In this document: one piece after another, positions 33,413-48,400 of the stretch
How the letters are laid out: each line of letters begins with the position of its first letter
Position numbering within the stretch: position 1 is the stretch's first letter
Assembly (NCBI RefSeq): GCF_001442615.1
Contig: NZ_LMXN01000023.1
Location: 1-55,506, forward strand
Length of the DNA: 55,506 nt
Source of the DNA: Algoriphagus resistens
GTDB lineage: Bacteria; Bacteroidota; Bacteroidia; Cytophagales; Cyclobacteriaceae
Reading direction: 5' to 3'
Position numbers and translations under genes: made by a program
Notes under the pieces: model-generated
Seen by the model: only the letters and a program-made list of their open reading frames with translations
What the model was told of the DNA's origin: nothing
Database searches by the model: none

Positions 33413-36400
33413 ATGAAAACTCAGTTGTTTGGCAAGCATTGGATAGGGGTACTTCTTACATTTTCTTTCTTCCTTTTTTTGCAGATAGGTGTTCTCAATG
33501 CGTCAACGGGGAAAAAATCAGAAGCTGGAATTATATCAGGTATTTTAACTTTTGCACCCACAGATTTGGCAATCAGTTTATCTGTCAATAATCCAAACCC
33601 GATTCTTGGAAACAATGTAGTTTTTACTATCTCAGTAAATAACAATGGACCCAATGATGCCAGCGGGGTTGAAGTGGTGGCATTGCTTCCTGCGGGATAT
33701 GACTATCAGGGTGACAATATCGGAGGGGGGGTATATAATGCGGCTACCGGTATATGGAATATCGGGGGAGTGCTTACCGGAGAATCTTCAAGTATTGAGA
33801 TTACTACGACAGTCACTACTACGGCGGATTATGAATTTTCTGCGGCTGTCACGCATGAGGAGATAGATACTGATCCTGAAAATGATCAGGCAGGAATTTC
33901 CATAGATCCTGTTCTGATAGCAGATCTGTCCACTGCTAAAACTACCGGCAACAACTTTCCCAATGCCGGTGAACAGCTTGTTTTCACCGTTTCAGTAACC
34001 AATAACGGGGATTACGATGCTACCAATGTAGTAGTCAACGATCAGCTAAGATCTGGCTATACTTATATAAGCGATAACAGTGAAGGAGCCTATGACGCCG
34101 GTACCGGTGATTGGAATTTAGGTGATTTGGCAAATGGTAGCACAGCAAGTATAGAAATCACTGTTTTGGTCAATGGTAATGGGGATTACGGGAATACAGC
34201 GACAGCCAGGGCAAACCAGTTTGATCCGGATAATTCCGACAATCAGAGCTCAATAACTTTGACACCTGTTCCTCAGACAGATCTGGGAATCACCAAGATG
34301 GCAAATAATGGTGCGCCAGATGTAGGTAGTACCGTGGATTTCACCATTACTGTCAACAACAGCGGACCGTCGCCGTCCACTGGAATACTAGTGTCAGATC
34401 AGCTTCCAGACGGCTATGAATATGTTTCTGACAGTCCTTCGCAGGGTACCTACGATGAGGGATCGGGAATCTGGACAGTAGGAAATTTGGCTTCTGGAGC
34501 TTCTGCAACCCTGAGCATTACTGCCAGAGTCTTAGAGCCCGTCTCAGGTGCTGACTTTGAAAATCATACTTCGATCATTGGCAGCAACGAAAATGATCCT
34601 AATCCTGCCAATAATTCAGCAAGCGAAATAACCACTCCAGTATCCAATCCAAGCTGGACTTTGACCAAAAGCAGTTCGGATAGCTTTGAAAATCCCGGAG
34701 ATGTCATTGTCTATAACATAGAGGTAGAAAACACAGGGAACGTTTCCATCTCAAATGTGATGATAACAGATTCGCAGGCCACTTCCGGACCCGAGTATAG
34801 CTCCGGTGACACGAATTCGAATGATATTCTGGAGGTAGATGAGACATGGGTCTTCACAGCATCCTACGAAGTGACGCAGGAGGATATTGACAACGGAAGC
34901 TTCACCAACTCCGCCACTGTCACAGGAGATCCAACAGCCGGTGATCTGGAAGATGCGACTGGCCAAACTACGGCCAATGCGATACTAAACCCATCCTGGA
35001 CGCTTAGCAAATCGGCGGCTGAATCAGATTTTGATGCTGTTGGAGATGTGATTAATTTCACCATCGCACTGGAAAATACAGGGAATGTTTCGATTCAAAA
35101 CCCTATCGTGACCGACCCTGGTGCGAGTTCTCCACCTGCTTATTTATCAGGTGATGATGGTGACGGGGTTTTGGAAGTAGGCGAAACATGGGAGTTCACA
35201 GCCACACACGTGGTCTCCCAAGAAGACATTGACAGCGGAGGCTATACCAACACAGCTACGGCTTCAGGTGATTTGATTTCCGGCTCGATTCCAGATGCAA
35301 GCGGTCAGGCTACAGTGCCTTCAGTTCAAAATCCATCCTGGACAATTTCCAAGACGCCGGATGTTCCTTCCTACACCAACGCCGGCGATGTAATAACCTA
35401 TACCATTGAAGTAGAAAACACCGGTAACGTATCGGTGAGTGATGTGATCGTTTCAGACCCTCAGGCGACATCCGTGCCTGTTTTTTCTTCTGGAGATGAC
35501 AACAATGACAATAGGCTGTCTCCAGGGGAGATTTGGGTTTTTACGGCATCCTACACGGTGACCCAAGACGATGTGGACAAAGGAAGTTTTTCCAATATTG
35601 CCACAGTTGATGGGAATCCTGCCGGCGGAACACTTGATCCGGAAAGCGGCGATGCCACCGTCCCTGCCATCCAGACTCCGGAATGGACTATCTCCAAGAC
35701 AAGCAATACTGCTTCGTATAGTAAACCGGGCGATGTCATTTCTTATACCATTGCTGTTCAAAACACAGGAAACGTATCCATCAGCAAAGTGGTCGTTTCA
35801 GATCCATTGACCAATAGTGCTCCTGCGTATCAGTCAGGCGATCAGGACAACGATCAGGAGCTCGACGTAAACGAAACCTGGGTTTTTACCGCTGAGTATA
35901 CCGTCACCCAGGAAGACGTGGATAATGGCTCATTTAATAATACTGCTTCAGCTAACGGCGATCCTGCAGGTGGGGACTTGGATGATGTGACAGATGATGA
36001 ATCTGTACCGGCTATCCAAACGCCAAAATGGACGATTTCCAAGTCTGTCAATCAAGATGGTTATGGCGAAATAGGCGATGTGCTTACCTATGAGATTATA
36101 CTTTCAAACACCGGTAACGTGTCGATCAGCAATGTAGTGGTCAATGACCCACAGGCGACTTCCGGTCCTACCTATGTCTCCGGAGATACCAATTCTGACA
36201 ATGAACTGAGTGTAGGAGAAAGCTGGACTTACACTGCTGAGCATGTGGTAAATCAAGATGATCTGAACGCTGGAAGCTTTACAAATGAAGTGACTGCTTC
36301 CGGTGACCCTGCGGGTGGAGATCTCGAAAACGCTACCGATGATGAGACCTTGGTAGGTTCTCAGAACCCAAAGCTTTCCATCAGTAAATCCGTGGAGGAA

Positions 36401-39400
36401 AGCGGCTACTCCGAGGCTGGGGAGGAACTGCACTATAATGTCACCGTAGTCAATACCGGTAACGTTACCCTGACTGATCTGCTCATCACTGACCCAAAAG
36501 TTGGGACTTCAGACGTCTATCCAGAATTCCAGCCTGGTCAGACCGTCACCATTCCCTTAACCTATATTGTCACTCAGGAAGATGTAGATCGGGGCTCTTT
36601 GCAAAATACCGCCTCAGCCACTGCAACAACCCCGAACGGAACTACTTTCACCCTCGATGACTCCGAAGATATCAAGGCCTCCCAAACTCCGAGGATGGAG
36701 GTGAGCAAATCAGCTGCTGAACCGGATTATATCGCAGTTGGTGAGGTGTTGAATTACACCATCATCCTTGAGAATACCGGGAATATTACCATCAATAATC
36801 CGCAAGTAGAAGATCCGTTAGCTACTTCCGGTCCAAGCTATGAAACGGGCGATGAGGATTCTGACGGCGTGTTGGATGTAGGAGAAACCTGGGTTTATAC
36901 TGCTACCCATGTCGTGACCCAACAGGATATTGATAATGGTAGCTTCACCAATGAGGTCACCGCCAGTGGTGACCCCGCGGCGGGAACCTTACCTGATGAA
37001 ATGGATGAAGTGACGGTGCCGGCCATTCAAAACCCAGAATGGGAGATGACCAAAACCGCCACCAACAATCCTAAAGAATATGCTTCAGCTGGCGATGCGA
37101 TTGAGTATGACATAGTAATCGCCAACACCGGAAACGTTTCCATCAAAAGCGTGGAAGTATTCGATACCGGAGCTACCAATCCACCAATATATGAAAGTGG
37201 AGATGACAACGATGATTCAATACTGGATGTTGGGGAAACCTGGACCTACACAGCCAGCTATGTGGTGACCCAGGAAGACATTGACAATGGTAGTTACTCC
37301 AATACTGCCGAAGCAAACGGGATTTCTTTTGGGGGAAATCTGCCGAATATTAACGACGATGAAACCGTCCCTGCTAATCAGGTAGTTGATTGGAAGATCA
37401 CCAAGACTCCATCCAGCGATACCTACACCAACGCAGGTGAAGTAATCACCTATACTTTCGAAGTGGAAAATACAGGCAATGTTTCGATCTCTGAGATCAC
37501 ACTTACTGATCCACTGACCTCTGAGCCTGCATACGTCTCTGGCGATTCTAACAACAACGGAAATATTGAGCCGGATGAGGTGTGGGTCTTCACCGCTGAA
37601 TACACCATTACCCAGCAAGATATCAATAATGACAGTTTCACAAATACTGCTACAGCCGCCGGCACTCCTGCAAATGGCGACGACCTTCCGGATTCGGAAG
37701 ATTCTTCCACTATAGATGCAATCCTAAACCCGGATATTTCCCTTGACAAATCTGTCGACAAGGTGACTTATGACGATACAGGAATCATCCTGAACTATAC
37801 CGTTGTCGTCAGAAACACTGGGAATCTCACGCTCAGCGACGTTACAATTGTCGATGACTTGATTGATTTGGATGAAAGTGGAATCACTTTGGAGCCAGGT
37901 CAGGAATTGACTTATACAGGTTCGGTCACTGTAACCCAAGAAGATCTAGACAGTGGATCGATTATCAATTCGGCGACCGCTTCAGGCACAGATCCAAATG
38001 GAGAAGATGTCGATGACTCCGATTCCACTGAGTCCGATGCCGATCAGAGACCTTCCATCAACGTAGATAAAACCCTGACCAGCGATGGCTATGTGGAAGC
38101 GGGGGATGTTTTGGAATATACCATTGCTGTTACCAATACCGGAAATGTGACGCTGAGTGATGTGGATGTGATTGATCCCCTCACAGAAATGAGTGAGAAT
38201 ATCCCAAGCCTTGCTCCGGGAGAAAGTTTGGTGTTTACCACAACCTATACGGTAACCGTTGCTGATGTGGACAATGGTTCAGTCACCAATACTGCAACGG
38301 CCTCAGGCCAGGATCCGAACGGAGAAGACATCATTGATGACGATTCCCAAACAACCAATGGGGCGGAATCCGATGAAATCACCGTGCTCAAAAATGCCGA
38401 TAAGTCGGGGTATTTTGAAGCAGGGGAAGTAGTGACCTACACCATTTTGGTTTCCAACACCGGTAATTCGACCATCAGTGATGCAACGGTAGTAGATCCA
38501 TTGACTGGCCTGACAGAAGACATCGGGACTCTTGATCCGGGTCAGACGGTCACTTATACTACCACCTACACCGTCACGCAGGTAGATGTGGACAACGGTA
38601 CCATCAGCAATACCGCCACTGCTTCTGGGACAAATTCAGACGGGGAGGATATACAAGATGATGATTCAGAGACAATAAACGGAGCAAAAAATCCGGAATT
38701 GAATGTCAACAAAACCCAAACTTCAGGTGATCTGGTAGAGGGAGAGGTCTTGGAATATACGATAGTGGTGACCAACACCGGTAACGTCACGATTTCTGAC
38801 ATTGAAGTAACCGATCCAAGTACAGGGCTAGATGTGAATATCGGTTACTTGGCTCCGGGAGAATCTTATACCTTGACTACTTTCCACACCGTAACAGCCG
38901 AGGATGTTGCAGCAGGCAGCTTTACCAATACCGCCACAGCAACAGGAGAGGACCCGGATGGAAACGATACCAGTGATTCAGACACTACTACTGATGGTGG
39001 AGATGGGCCATACAGCGAGTTGAGGGTAACCAAAACGGTTCAAGAAATTGGCTATACCGAAGAGGGTGACCTGCTGAACTATACCCTTGTAGTATCCAAT
39101 CGGGGAAATGATGCACTTACCGATGTGGTGGTAACTGATCCATTAACCGGGCTGAGTGAGACTATTGATTTAGAACCTGGGCAAAGCCAGACTTTCAACG
39201 AAACCTATACCGTCAGCCAAGAGAATGTAGATATAGGATTCATTACCAACACAGCCACAGCGACGGGTCAGAATACCTCCAATGAAACGCTAACCGATAC
39301 TGACTCCGAGCGCATCAACGGTGTGCAGACACCACAGATCAAAGTGGAAAAAGAGGCTAGTCAGGGAGGATATAAGTCAGTTGGGGATGTAATCAACTAT

Positions 39401-42400
39401 ACCATACTGGTCGCCAATACCGGAAACGTCACATTGTTTGATGTAGAAATTACAGATCCACTGACAGGATTGGCCCTGAGCGAACCTACTATTGCGCCTG
39501 GTCAGGTTTTAACCATTACCGAAAGTTACACCGTCACTCAGGAAGATCTGGACGTTGGAGTGGTGACAAATACAGCGACCGCAGCAGGGGAGGACTACTA
39601 CGATGTGCAGGTATCCGGTGACGCTACTGAAAATGAAACCGGTGCCAGAAATCCGAAACTGACCCTAAACAAGACAGTCGAGGAATCTACGTATACCAAT
39701 CCTGGAGATGAACTCCATTATACTTTGGTTGTCACCAATGCAGGAAATCTCACTGTCTTTGACACGGATGTCACAGATCCTTTCACCGGATTTGAAGAGA
39801 CTGTGCCGGAATTGGCGCCTACTGAATCGGCGACATTTACCTTCACCTACGAGGTTACTCAAGAGGATATAGATCGGGGAAATATCCTCAATACTGCAAA
39901 TGCTACTGGAAAAGATTTCCGTGGTGCTATTGTTTCAGATGAGGACGCGGTGAATGTCCCTGCTGACAGACAACCTGAACTGATTGTAACCAAGGATGCA
40001 GATATCGCAGAATTTGATTCTCCTGGAGTGGAGATTAATTATAACATTACCGTAACTAATTCTGGTAACGTAACTGTTACGAATCTGGACGTAGTAGATC
40101 TCAAAGTCAGCTCGGGTCCGGAATATGTCAGTGGTGATGACGGAGACGGTTTACTGAATGTCAATGAAACTTGGACATACTCGGCTTCCTATATAACCAC
40201 TCAGGCAGATGTGGACAATGGGGATTTTGATAATACCGTCAATGCGGGTGGAGATTTGGCAGGGGGCGGATCCACTCAGGGAAGTGCAAATGAAACAGTC
40301 GCTGGAATCCAAAATCCAAGCTGGACGTTGGATAAGGCTGGAATAGATAATCCCAGCGCATACACCGAGGTAGGCGAAACACTTAATTATAGCATCGTAC
40401 TTGCCAATACTGGAAATATCTCCATCAGCAATGTCAACATTCAAGACCCAAATGCTACTACTGGGCCAGACTACCTTGACGGAGATGTCAATACTGATAA
40501 CGTCCTAGATGTAGGGGAAAGCTGGACTTATACAGCTACGCACATCATTACCCAGCAGGATCTTGATAATGGCCAATTTGTGAATACCGCCACAGCCAAA
40601 GGCAGTCCGGCAGGAGGATCGATACCTGATCTTACAGATAGTGAAACTATAAATGCTATCCAAAACCCTGAATGGACATTAACCAAAACCAGCACCACAC
40701 TGCCTAATTCCTATTCAGCTCCTGGAAATATTCTGACCTATCAGCTTGAGCTCGAAAACACCGGGAATATTTCGATCAGCAATGTAGATGTCACTGATCC
40801 GTTTGTTGCCGAAGGCCCGACATATAGAACTGGCGACAAAGACGGAGATGATATCCTGGATGTAGGAGAGACATGGGAGTACGCTGCCAAATACACGGTA
40901 AACCAGCAGGACATCAACGCAGGTTCGTTTACCAACACGGCTACGGCTACAGGGACCCCTGCCGGAGGCAACTTACCCGATGCCCAGGGCGAAGAAATCG
41001 TCAATGCTATTCAAAACCCGAGATTGGAAGTAACCAAATCAGTGGAGGAAAGCGGCTATACAGCAGTGGGTGAAGTGCTTCATTACACTATTGTTTTGGA
41101 AAATATCGGAAACGTGACTGTATATGATATTACAGCTTCAGATTCTAAGACTTTACTTAGTACTGAAATTGCAACTATGGAGCCTGGTGATACAAGAACG
41201 TTCCAAGAAACTTATACAGTAACTCAGGAAGACGTTGATCGGGGAACAATTGAAAATACTGCAGATGCTACAGGCTTTGACTTTCTAGGTAATGTGGTGC
41301 AAGACGACGACACCGAATTATTAAACGGTGCCCAAAGTCCTCAAATTACCATCGACAAATCAGTACAACAGAATAGCTACATCAATGCAGGTGAAGCCTT
41401 GGATTACACCATAATCGTAACAAATACAGGTAACATTACGGTATTCGACATGGAAGTCTCTGATGATCTGACTGGACTTTCTACCAATGTAGCGACTTTC
41501 TCACCAGGTGAAAGTGTGACTTATACAGAGGTTTATACAGTCACTCAGGACGATGTGGACAACTCCAGAATTGACAATACAGCGATTGCTGAGGGCACAG
41601 ACTTTAATGGACTGCCTGTGTCTGACGATGACCTGGAAAGAATCACCGGGGTTCAGAATCCATTTATTTCCTCTTCCAAATCCTCTCCTCAGACCACCTA
41701 CTCTTTTGTAGGGGAGGTGATCAATTATGAAATCCTGATCAATAACACAGGTAACGTCTCCTTCTATACTATGGAGATCAACGATCCTAAAGCTGAAGTC
41801 ACCAGCGAAAATCCAATTTTAATCATTCCTGCTCATACAACCGCTACAGTAACTGCGGTGCACACAGTGACTCAAGAGGATATAGATGCAGGTTCTTACA
41901 CCAATCAGGCTACTGCTGAGGGGGCATTGAAGACCGGTGTTCCGATTTCTACCACTACCAATCAGGTGACGCTTCAAGCTATCCAGAATCCATCTTTGGT
42001 AGCAACCAAAGCGACTTCCACTGCAGATTACGATGAAGTGGGTGATGTGATTGAGTACACCCTCGTAGTAGAAAATACCGGAAATGTGACACTAACAAAT
42101 GTCACGGTGAATGAACCAAAAGCGGTAATCACAGCAGGGAATCCTGTATTGACTTTGGCACCAACTGAAACCGCTACCATCACCGCTGAGCATGTGGTGA
42201 CCCAGGAAGATCTGGATGCAGGTGAATATAGAAATCAGGCAACTGCAAGAGGCCAAGATCCAAAAAACAACAATGCTGATGCTTCCACTAATGAAATCAT
42301 CGTGCCTGCTATTCAGTCTCCTTCTTTGGCCTCTGTCAAACGATCCACCACAAGCAGTTACTCCGCTGTTGGTGATGTGATTAACTATGACATTGTCGTC

Positions 42401-45400
42401 AGAAATACAGGAAATGTGACACTTACGAATATTGTGGTCACAGATCCAAAAGCGACGATCATCTCAGGAAGTCCGATCGCTACTTTGGCACCTCAGCAAA
42501 ATGCCACTGTCACTGCCGAGCATGTGGTCGTGCAGGCTGACATTGATGCGGGTTCCTATACCAATCAGGCCACTGCTACAGGACAGGATACCAATGGCGG
42601 TAACGTAAATACCGAAACCAATGAGGTGACAGTTCCGGCGATTGAAAATCCTGGCATCTCTATCGACAAGACCGCCATTACGACTAGCTATTCAGAAGAC
42701 GGAGACGTGATTTCATACCAGGTCACAGTAATAAATACAGGCAATGTGACCTTGACGGATGTCCAGGTAATAGATCCATTGACTGAAATGGATGAGAGCA
42801 TTGCAACTTTTGCACCTGGGGCCACGCAGGTATTTACCACCACATATACCACCGACCAGGTAGATGTAGATAATGGCTCAGTGCCAAATACGGCATCCGT
42901 CACTGCAGTTCCTCCTGCTTCCAGCGAGATCTCTTCAGTTAACGATACGGACGATGAACTTGTTAATGCAATCCAAACTCCAGCTATAGAAGTTGATAAA
43001 TCTGCCGATAAAACTACTTTTAATACGCCTGGTGAAGTAGTGACTTATACTATTGTCGTCTCAAATACAGGCAACGTGACTTTGACGGGTGTAGAGGTGA
43101 CAGATCCACTGACAGGCTTGGATGAAGCCGTTGGTACGTTGGCACCAGGGCAAAGCGCTACCTATACAACTACAATTACCATTACCCAGGCTGACATTGA
43201 CAATGGGTCCATCTCCAATACTGCAGCAACAAATGGAGTCGATCCGAATGGTGATCAGGTAAATGATACAGATGATGAGCTGATTAATGCACTTCAAAAT
43301 GGTGACATTGAAATCACCAAAACTGCCAATCCTAAGGATTTCAGTGCTCCTGACACAGAAATCACTTATATGATAACAGTAGAAAATATCGGAAATCTTA
43401 CCCTAGAAAATGTATCAGTAACAGATCCGCTGACCGGATTGGATGAGACGATAGAAGTTCTTGCTCCTGGCCAAATAGAAACCTATACGTCCACCCTGAA
43501 TACTACTCAGGAAGATTTGGACAATGGAAGTATCCCAAATACGGCAAGCGCTGCCGGGCAAACTACCCAAGGTGAGGATGTTTCTGATACGGATGACGAT
43601 CTGGTCACTGCCCAACAAAGTGGTTCTATTGAAGTGAAAAAGACCTCAAGTCCTAAATTCTTCAATGCTGCCGGCGAGGTGATCACTTATATCCTAGAAG
43701 TTACCAATACCGGGAATGTGACTTTGGATGAAGTAGAACTAGTGGATCCACTGACAAACTTTGATAAGCTCGTGGGTACAATGGCGCCTGGAGAAACCCA
43801 GACTTTCACCACCCATTATACCCTCACTCAAGCTGATGTGGACAACACCAATCTGATGAACACCGCCACTGCCACTGGATTGACCCCTACGGATGAGGAA
43901 GTATCAGGTACTGACAATGCCCGTATTTATGTAGTCGGATCCCCGGCTATAGAAATCGAGAAAACTGCTGATCCGCTGACCTTCAATGAGTCGGGAGAAA
44001 CGATCACTTATACCCTGGCGGTTACCAATATCGGAAATGTGACTTTAACTAATGTAACGGTCATCGATCCACTCACTGGGACGAATGAACTGGTAGAAGA
44101 TGGGATATTGGAGCCTGCGGAAAGTAAGACAGTCACTACCACTTACATTGCTAGCCAAGAGGATCTCGACCAAGGTTTCATTACCAACGTAGCAACCGTT
44201 ACCAGTCTTGACCCGGATGAAGAGACAGTTGAAGATTCCGATAATGCACGGGTTCAAGGACTTCGTTCCGGAGCTATAGGCATAGAGAAAACAGCCAATC
44301 AGCTAACTTTTGATGAGGCAGGAGACGAGTTAGGCTACACCATTACAGTGACCAATGAAGGTAATGTGACTTTGACAAATGTGGAAGTGACCGATCCATT
44401 GACAGGCCTAACTTGGGATGTCGGAGAAATGGCTCCTGGAGCAAGTGTATCTACCGTGACGGCTTATAGTGCGGATCAAGACGATGTCAATGCCGGACTG
44501 GTGTTGAATGAAGCCACAGCTACAGGCAATACTCCTTCTGATAAAGTAGTAACTGATCAAGATGACGCCAGAGTACTTTCCAGGAGATCAGCTTCAATTT
44601 CCATAGAGAAAACACCACTTCGACGGACCTACAATCAAGCAGGTGAAACAATTGATTATGAATTGGTGGTCTCTAATACCGGTAATGTCACACTTACAGC
44701 TGTGGAAGTAACCGATCCTCTGACAGGTTTTGAGACAGCAATTGAGAGCATGGCTCCTGCAGAAGCGAAAATTTACACGGTGTCTTATACCGTAACTCAG
44801 ACTGATGTAGATAGAGGTACCATTATAAATGTAGCGACTGTCTCCGGACAGACTCCTGCAGATAGAACGGTCAATGATACGGACAATGCAATTGTACTCT
44901 CTAGAAGATCAGCTTCTGTTTCCATCACGAAAGAGGCAGATGTCCAGACTTATGATGAGGCAGACGATGTGATCACATATACATTGACAGCGACTAATAC
45001 TGGAAATGTGACTTTGACAAATGTCGAAGTGGTTGATCCTCTTACTCAATTCAATACAATCATTCCGACTTTTGCACCTGGGGAATCTCAGGATTTCACG
45101 ACTTCCTATACAATCACGCAGGAAGATGTAGATAACGGCGAACTTCCAAATACAGCTTCTGTTACCGGTACCACTCCGGCAAGCTTAACTGTAAGGGATA
45201 CAGATGATGAGCTGGTGAGGGCAATTCAAAACGGAGAAATCACCATCACCAAGTCTTCTGATGTTAGAACATATGATGCCGTAGGGAATCAGATTACTTA
45301 TACCCTAGTGGTGGAAAACACAGGTAACGTGACCTTGTCAGATGTGGAAGTTCTGGATCCACTGACAGGATTGACCGAAGATGTTGACTCTTTGGCACCG

Positions 45401-48400
45401 GGAGATAGTGTGACCTTTACCGAAGTCTATACTGTAAATCAGACCGATCTGAATGCTGGACAAATTGAAAATACTGCTTTTGGTTCAGGAGTCACTCCTG
45501 ATGGAGAAACGGTAGAAGATGAGGATTCTGCAAATGTTGATGCAATCCAAAGCGGTGAAATCGAGTTGGTGAAAGAAGCCGACAAGGCTACCTTCTCTGA
45601 AACTGGCGAGGTAATTACTTACACCATCGTGGTGACCAACACCGGAAATGTGACGCTAACCCGGATTTATGGTATAGATAACATGACCGGCCTCAGTGGG
45701 TTTATCCCTATACTTCAGCCAGGCGAATCCAGGACTTTCACCGAAGCATATGAAGTTACACAAGATGATTTGGATAGCGGAATTATCTATAATTCTGCGG
45801 ATGCAAACGCCTATACTCCTGATGGAAGTCAGGTTCAGGATTCTGATGACACTACAGTCATTGGATTGCAAGATCCAGAAATCAGCATCACCAAGACTGC
45901 CGATCCAACCACATACAATGCACCTGGTGAAGTAATTACTTACACCCTGATGGTGGAAAATACGGGTAACGTAACGCTGGAGGATGTGACGGTAAAAGAT
46001 CCATTGACTTCGTTGGATAGAAATATCGGAACTTTGGAACCTGTAGAATCCAGCTCCATCACCACTCGTTATACTATTACTCAAGCAGATGTTGATGCAG
46101 CAGAAGTGGATAATATTGCAGAGGTCACTGGGGTTGCTCCGGATAATAGTCGCGCAAGAGATGACGATGAAGCGATTGTCACGGCTTTACTTGATCCTGC
46201 TATAGCTATTGAGAAATCTGCCAATGTATCTGATTACGATGCGCCTGGAGATGTGATCAGATATACACTTACAATCACCAATACGGGTAATGTGACCCTG
46301 ACCGATGTATCCGTTGCTGATCCATTAACTACATTGTCTACCAATGTAGGCGTGTTGGCACCTGGAGAATCTACCAATGTAATAGAAAACTATACTGTCA
46401 CACAGTCGGATATAGACAATGGGTCGATTTATAATCAGGCAACAGCTAAAGGCTCCACACCTCAAAATACGCAGGTGACAGATCAAGATGACCTGACGAT
46501 TGAAGCTATACAACTGTCATCAATCGAAATTGAGAAAACTACGCCTCAGACTACTTATGATCAGGCTGGAAATGTGATTTTCTATACCTTGACTGTGACC
46601 AATACAGGTAATGTAACCTTGACGGATGTAGTTGTAACAGACCCACTGACTGGGCTTACTTACAATGCTGGCTCTTTTGCTCCAAATGAATCCAAAAACG
46701 GTCAAACCACTTACACGGTAACGCAGGCGGACATGGATAGTGGGGAAATACTCAATACTGCAACAGTCGTTGGCAATGATCCAGATGACAATCAAGTCAG
46801 CGATGACGATGAGATCACTTCCCGGGCAAATCAGATTGGTGGAATAGAAATCAGGAAAGTGGCTTCACCAAAAATATTCACTACAGCAGGTCAGGAAATC
46901 ACCTACACGCTGGAAGTTACCAATGTTGGGAATGTGACCTTGACAGATGTAACGGTGACAGACCCATTGACTGGTCTGACGCAAACAGTTCCGACCCTAC
47001 TACCTGAGGAATCTCAGCAATTCCAGACTACCTACACCGTGAGTCAGGCTGAAGTAGATTCCGGGTCTGTGAATAATGTAGCGACGGCTACCGGCACCAC
47101 ACCTTATGATGAAATGGTGGAGGATACTGATAATGAGCAGATCATAGCGGTGCAAAATGGAGCGATTGAGGTGACGAAAACTTCCAGTCCTAAATTCTTC
47201 AATTCCGCAGGTGAGGTGATCACTTATACTATAGAGGTGACCAATATCGGAAACGTGACCTTGGAAGAAGTGGAAGTGAATGATCCATTGACCAGCTTCG
47301 GGCAGACAATCGGCACGCTTGTACCTGGAGAAAGTGAGCGCTTCACGACTACTTATACTTTGACTCAACAAGATGTAGATAACACCAACTTGGTCAATAC
47401 GGCAACTGCCTCAGGAATGACTCCTGATGATGAACAAGTCGAAGATACGGATAATGCGAGCGTGTATGTGGTCGGATCTCCTGCAATAGAGATAACCAAG
47501 TCGGTTTCGCCACAGACTTTTGATCAAGCGGGAGAATTGATTTCTTATACGCTTACAGTAACCAACATCGGTAATGAGACTTTGACAGATGTGACAATTT
47601 CCGATCCACTGACTTCTACCGATGAGAATGTAGGGACTTTGGCACCGGGGCAAAGTACATCAATCACAGTAGCCTATACCGCTACCCAGTCTGATTTGGA
47701 TCAAGGATTTATAATAAATACGGCTTCAGTAGCCGGAACGGATCCTGATAATAACGAGGTAATTGATAGTGACAATGTACGGGTTCAAGGCTTGAGATCC
47801 GGTGCGATTAGTATTGATAAGAAAGCAAATCAGCTAACTTTTGATGAAGCAGGAGACGAGTTAGGCTACACCATAACAGTGACCAATGAGGGAAATGTGA
47901 CTTTGGAAAATGTGGAAGTGACCGATCCATTGACAGGCCTGACTTGGGATGTGGGAACTATGGCTCCTGGAGCAAGTGTTTCCACGATCACTAGTTACAA
48001 GGTAGATCAAGATGACGTGGATGCAGGGTTGGTTCTTAACGAAGCCACGGCAACTGGTCTGACTCCTGCTGATCGAACTGTGACCGATACTGACAATGCA
48101 AGAGTTCTTTCGAAAAGGTCTGGTTCTATTGCTATAGACAAGGTACCGATCCAAAGGACATTTGGTGAAGCTGGTGAAGTGATTGACTACACCTTGACTG
48201 TGACTAATACAGGCAATGTGACTTTGACCGAGGTGGAGGTGACCGATCCGTTGACTGGTTTTGTCACTACTGTTCCGACTTTGGCTCCGACAGCTAACGA
48301 AACCTACACTGTATCCTACACGGCCACCCAGGCCAATGTAAATGCAGGGTTGATCGTTAATCAGGCTACTGCAACCGGTGCAACTCCTCCGGGTAGAACC

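Noticed and set aside
33645..33866. Plus-strand open frame inside the giant gene in another phase
   Set aside because: It overlaps the main frame, has no recognisable content, and the DUF11 reading in the other phase is unbroken.
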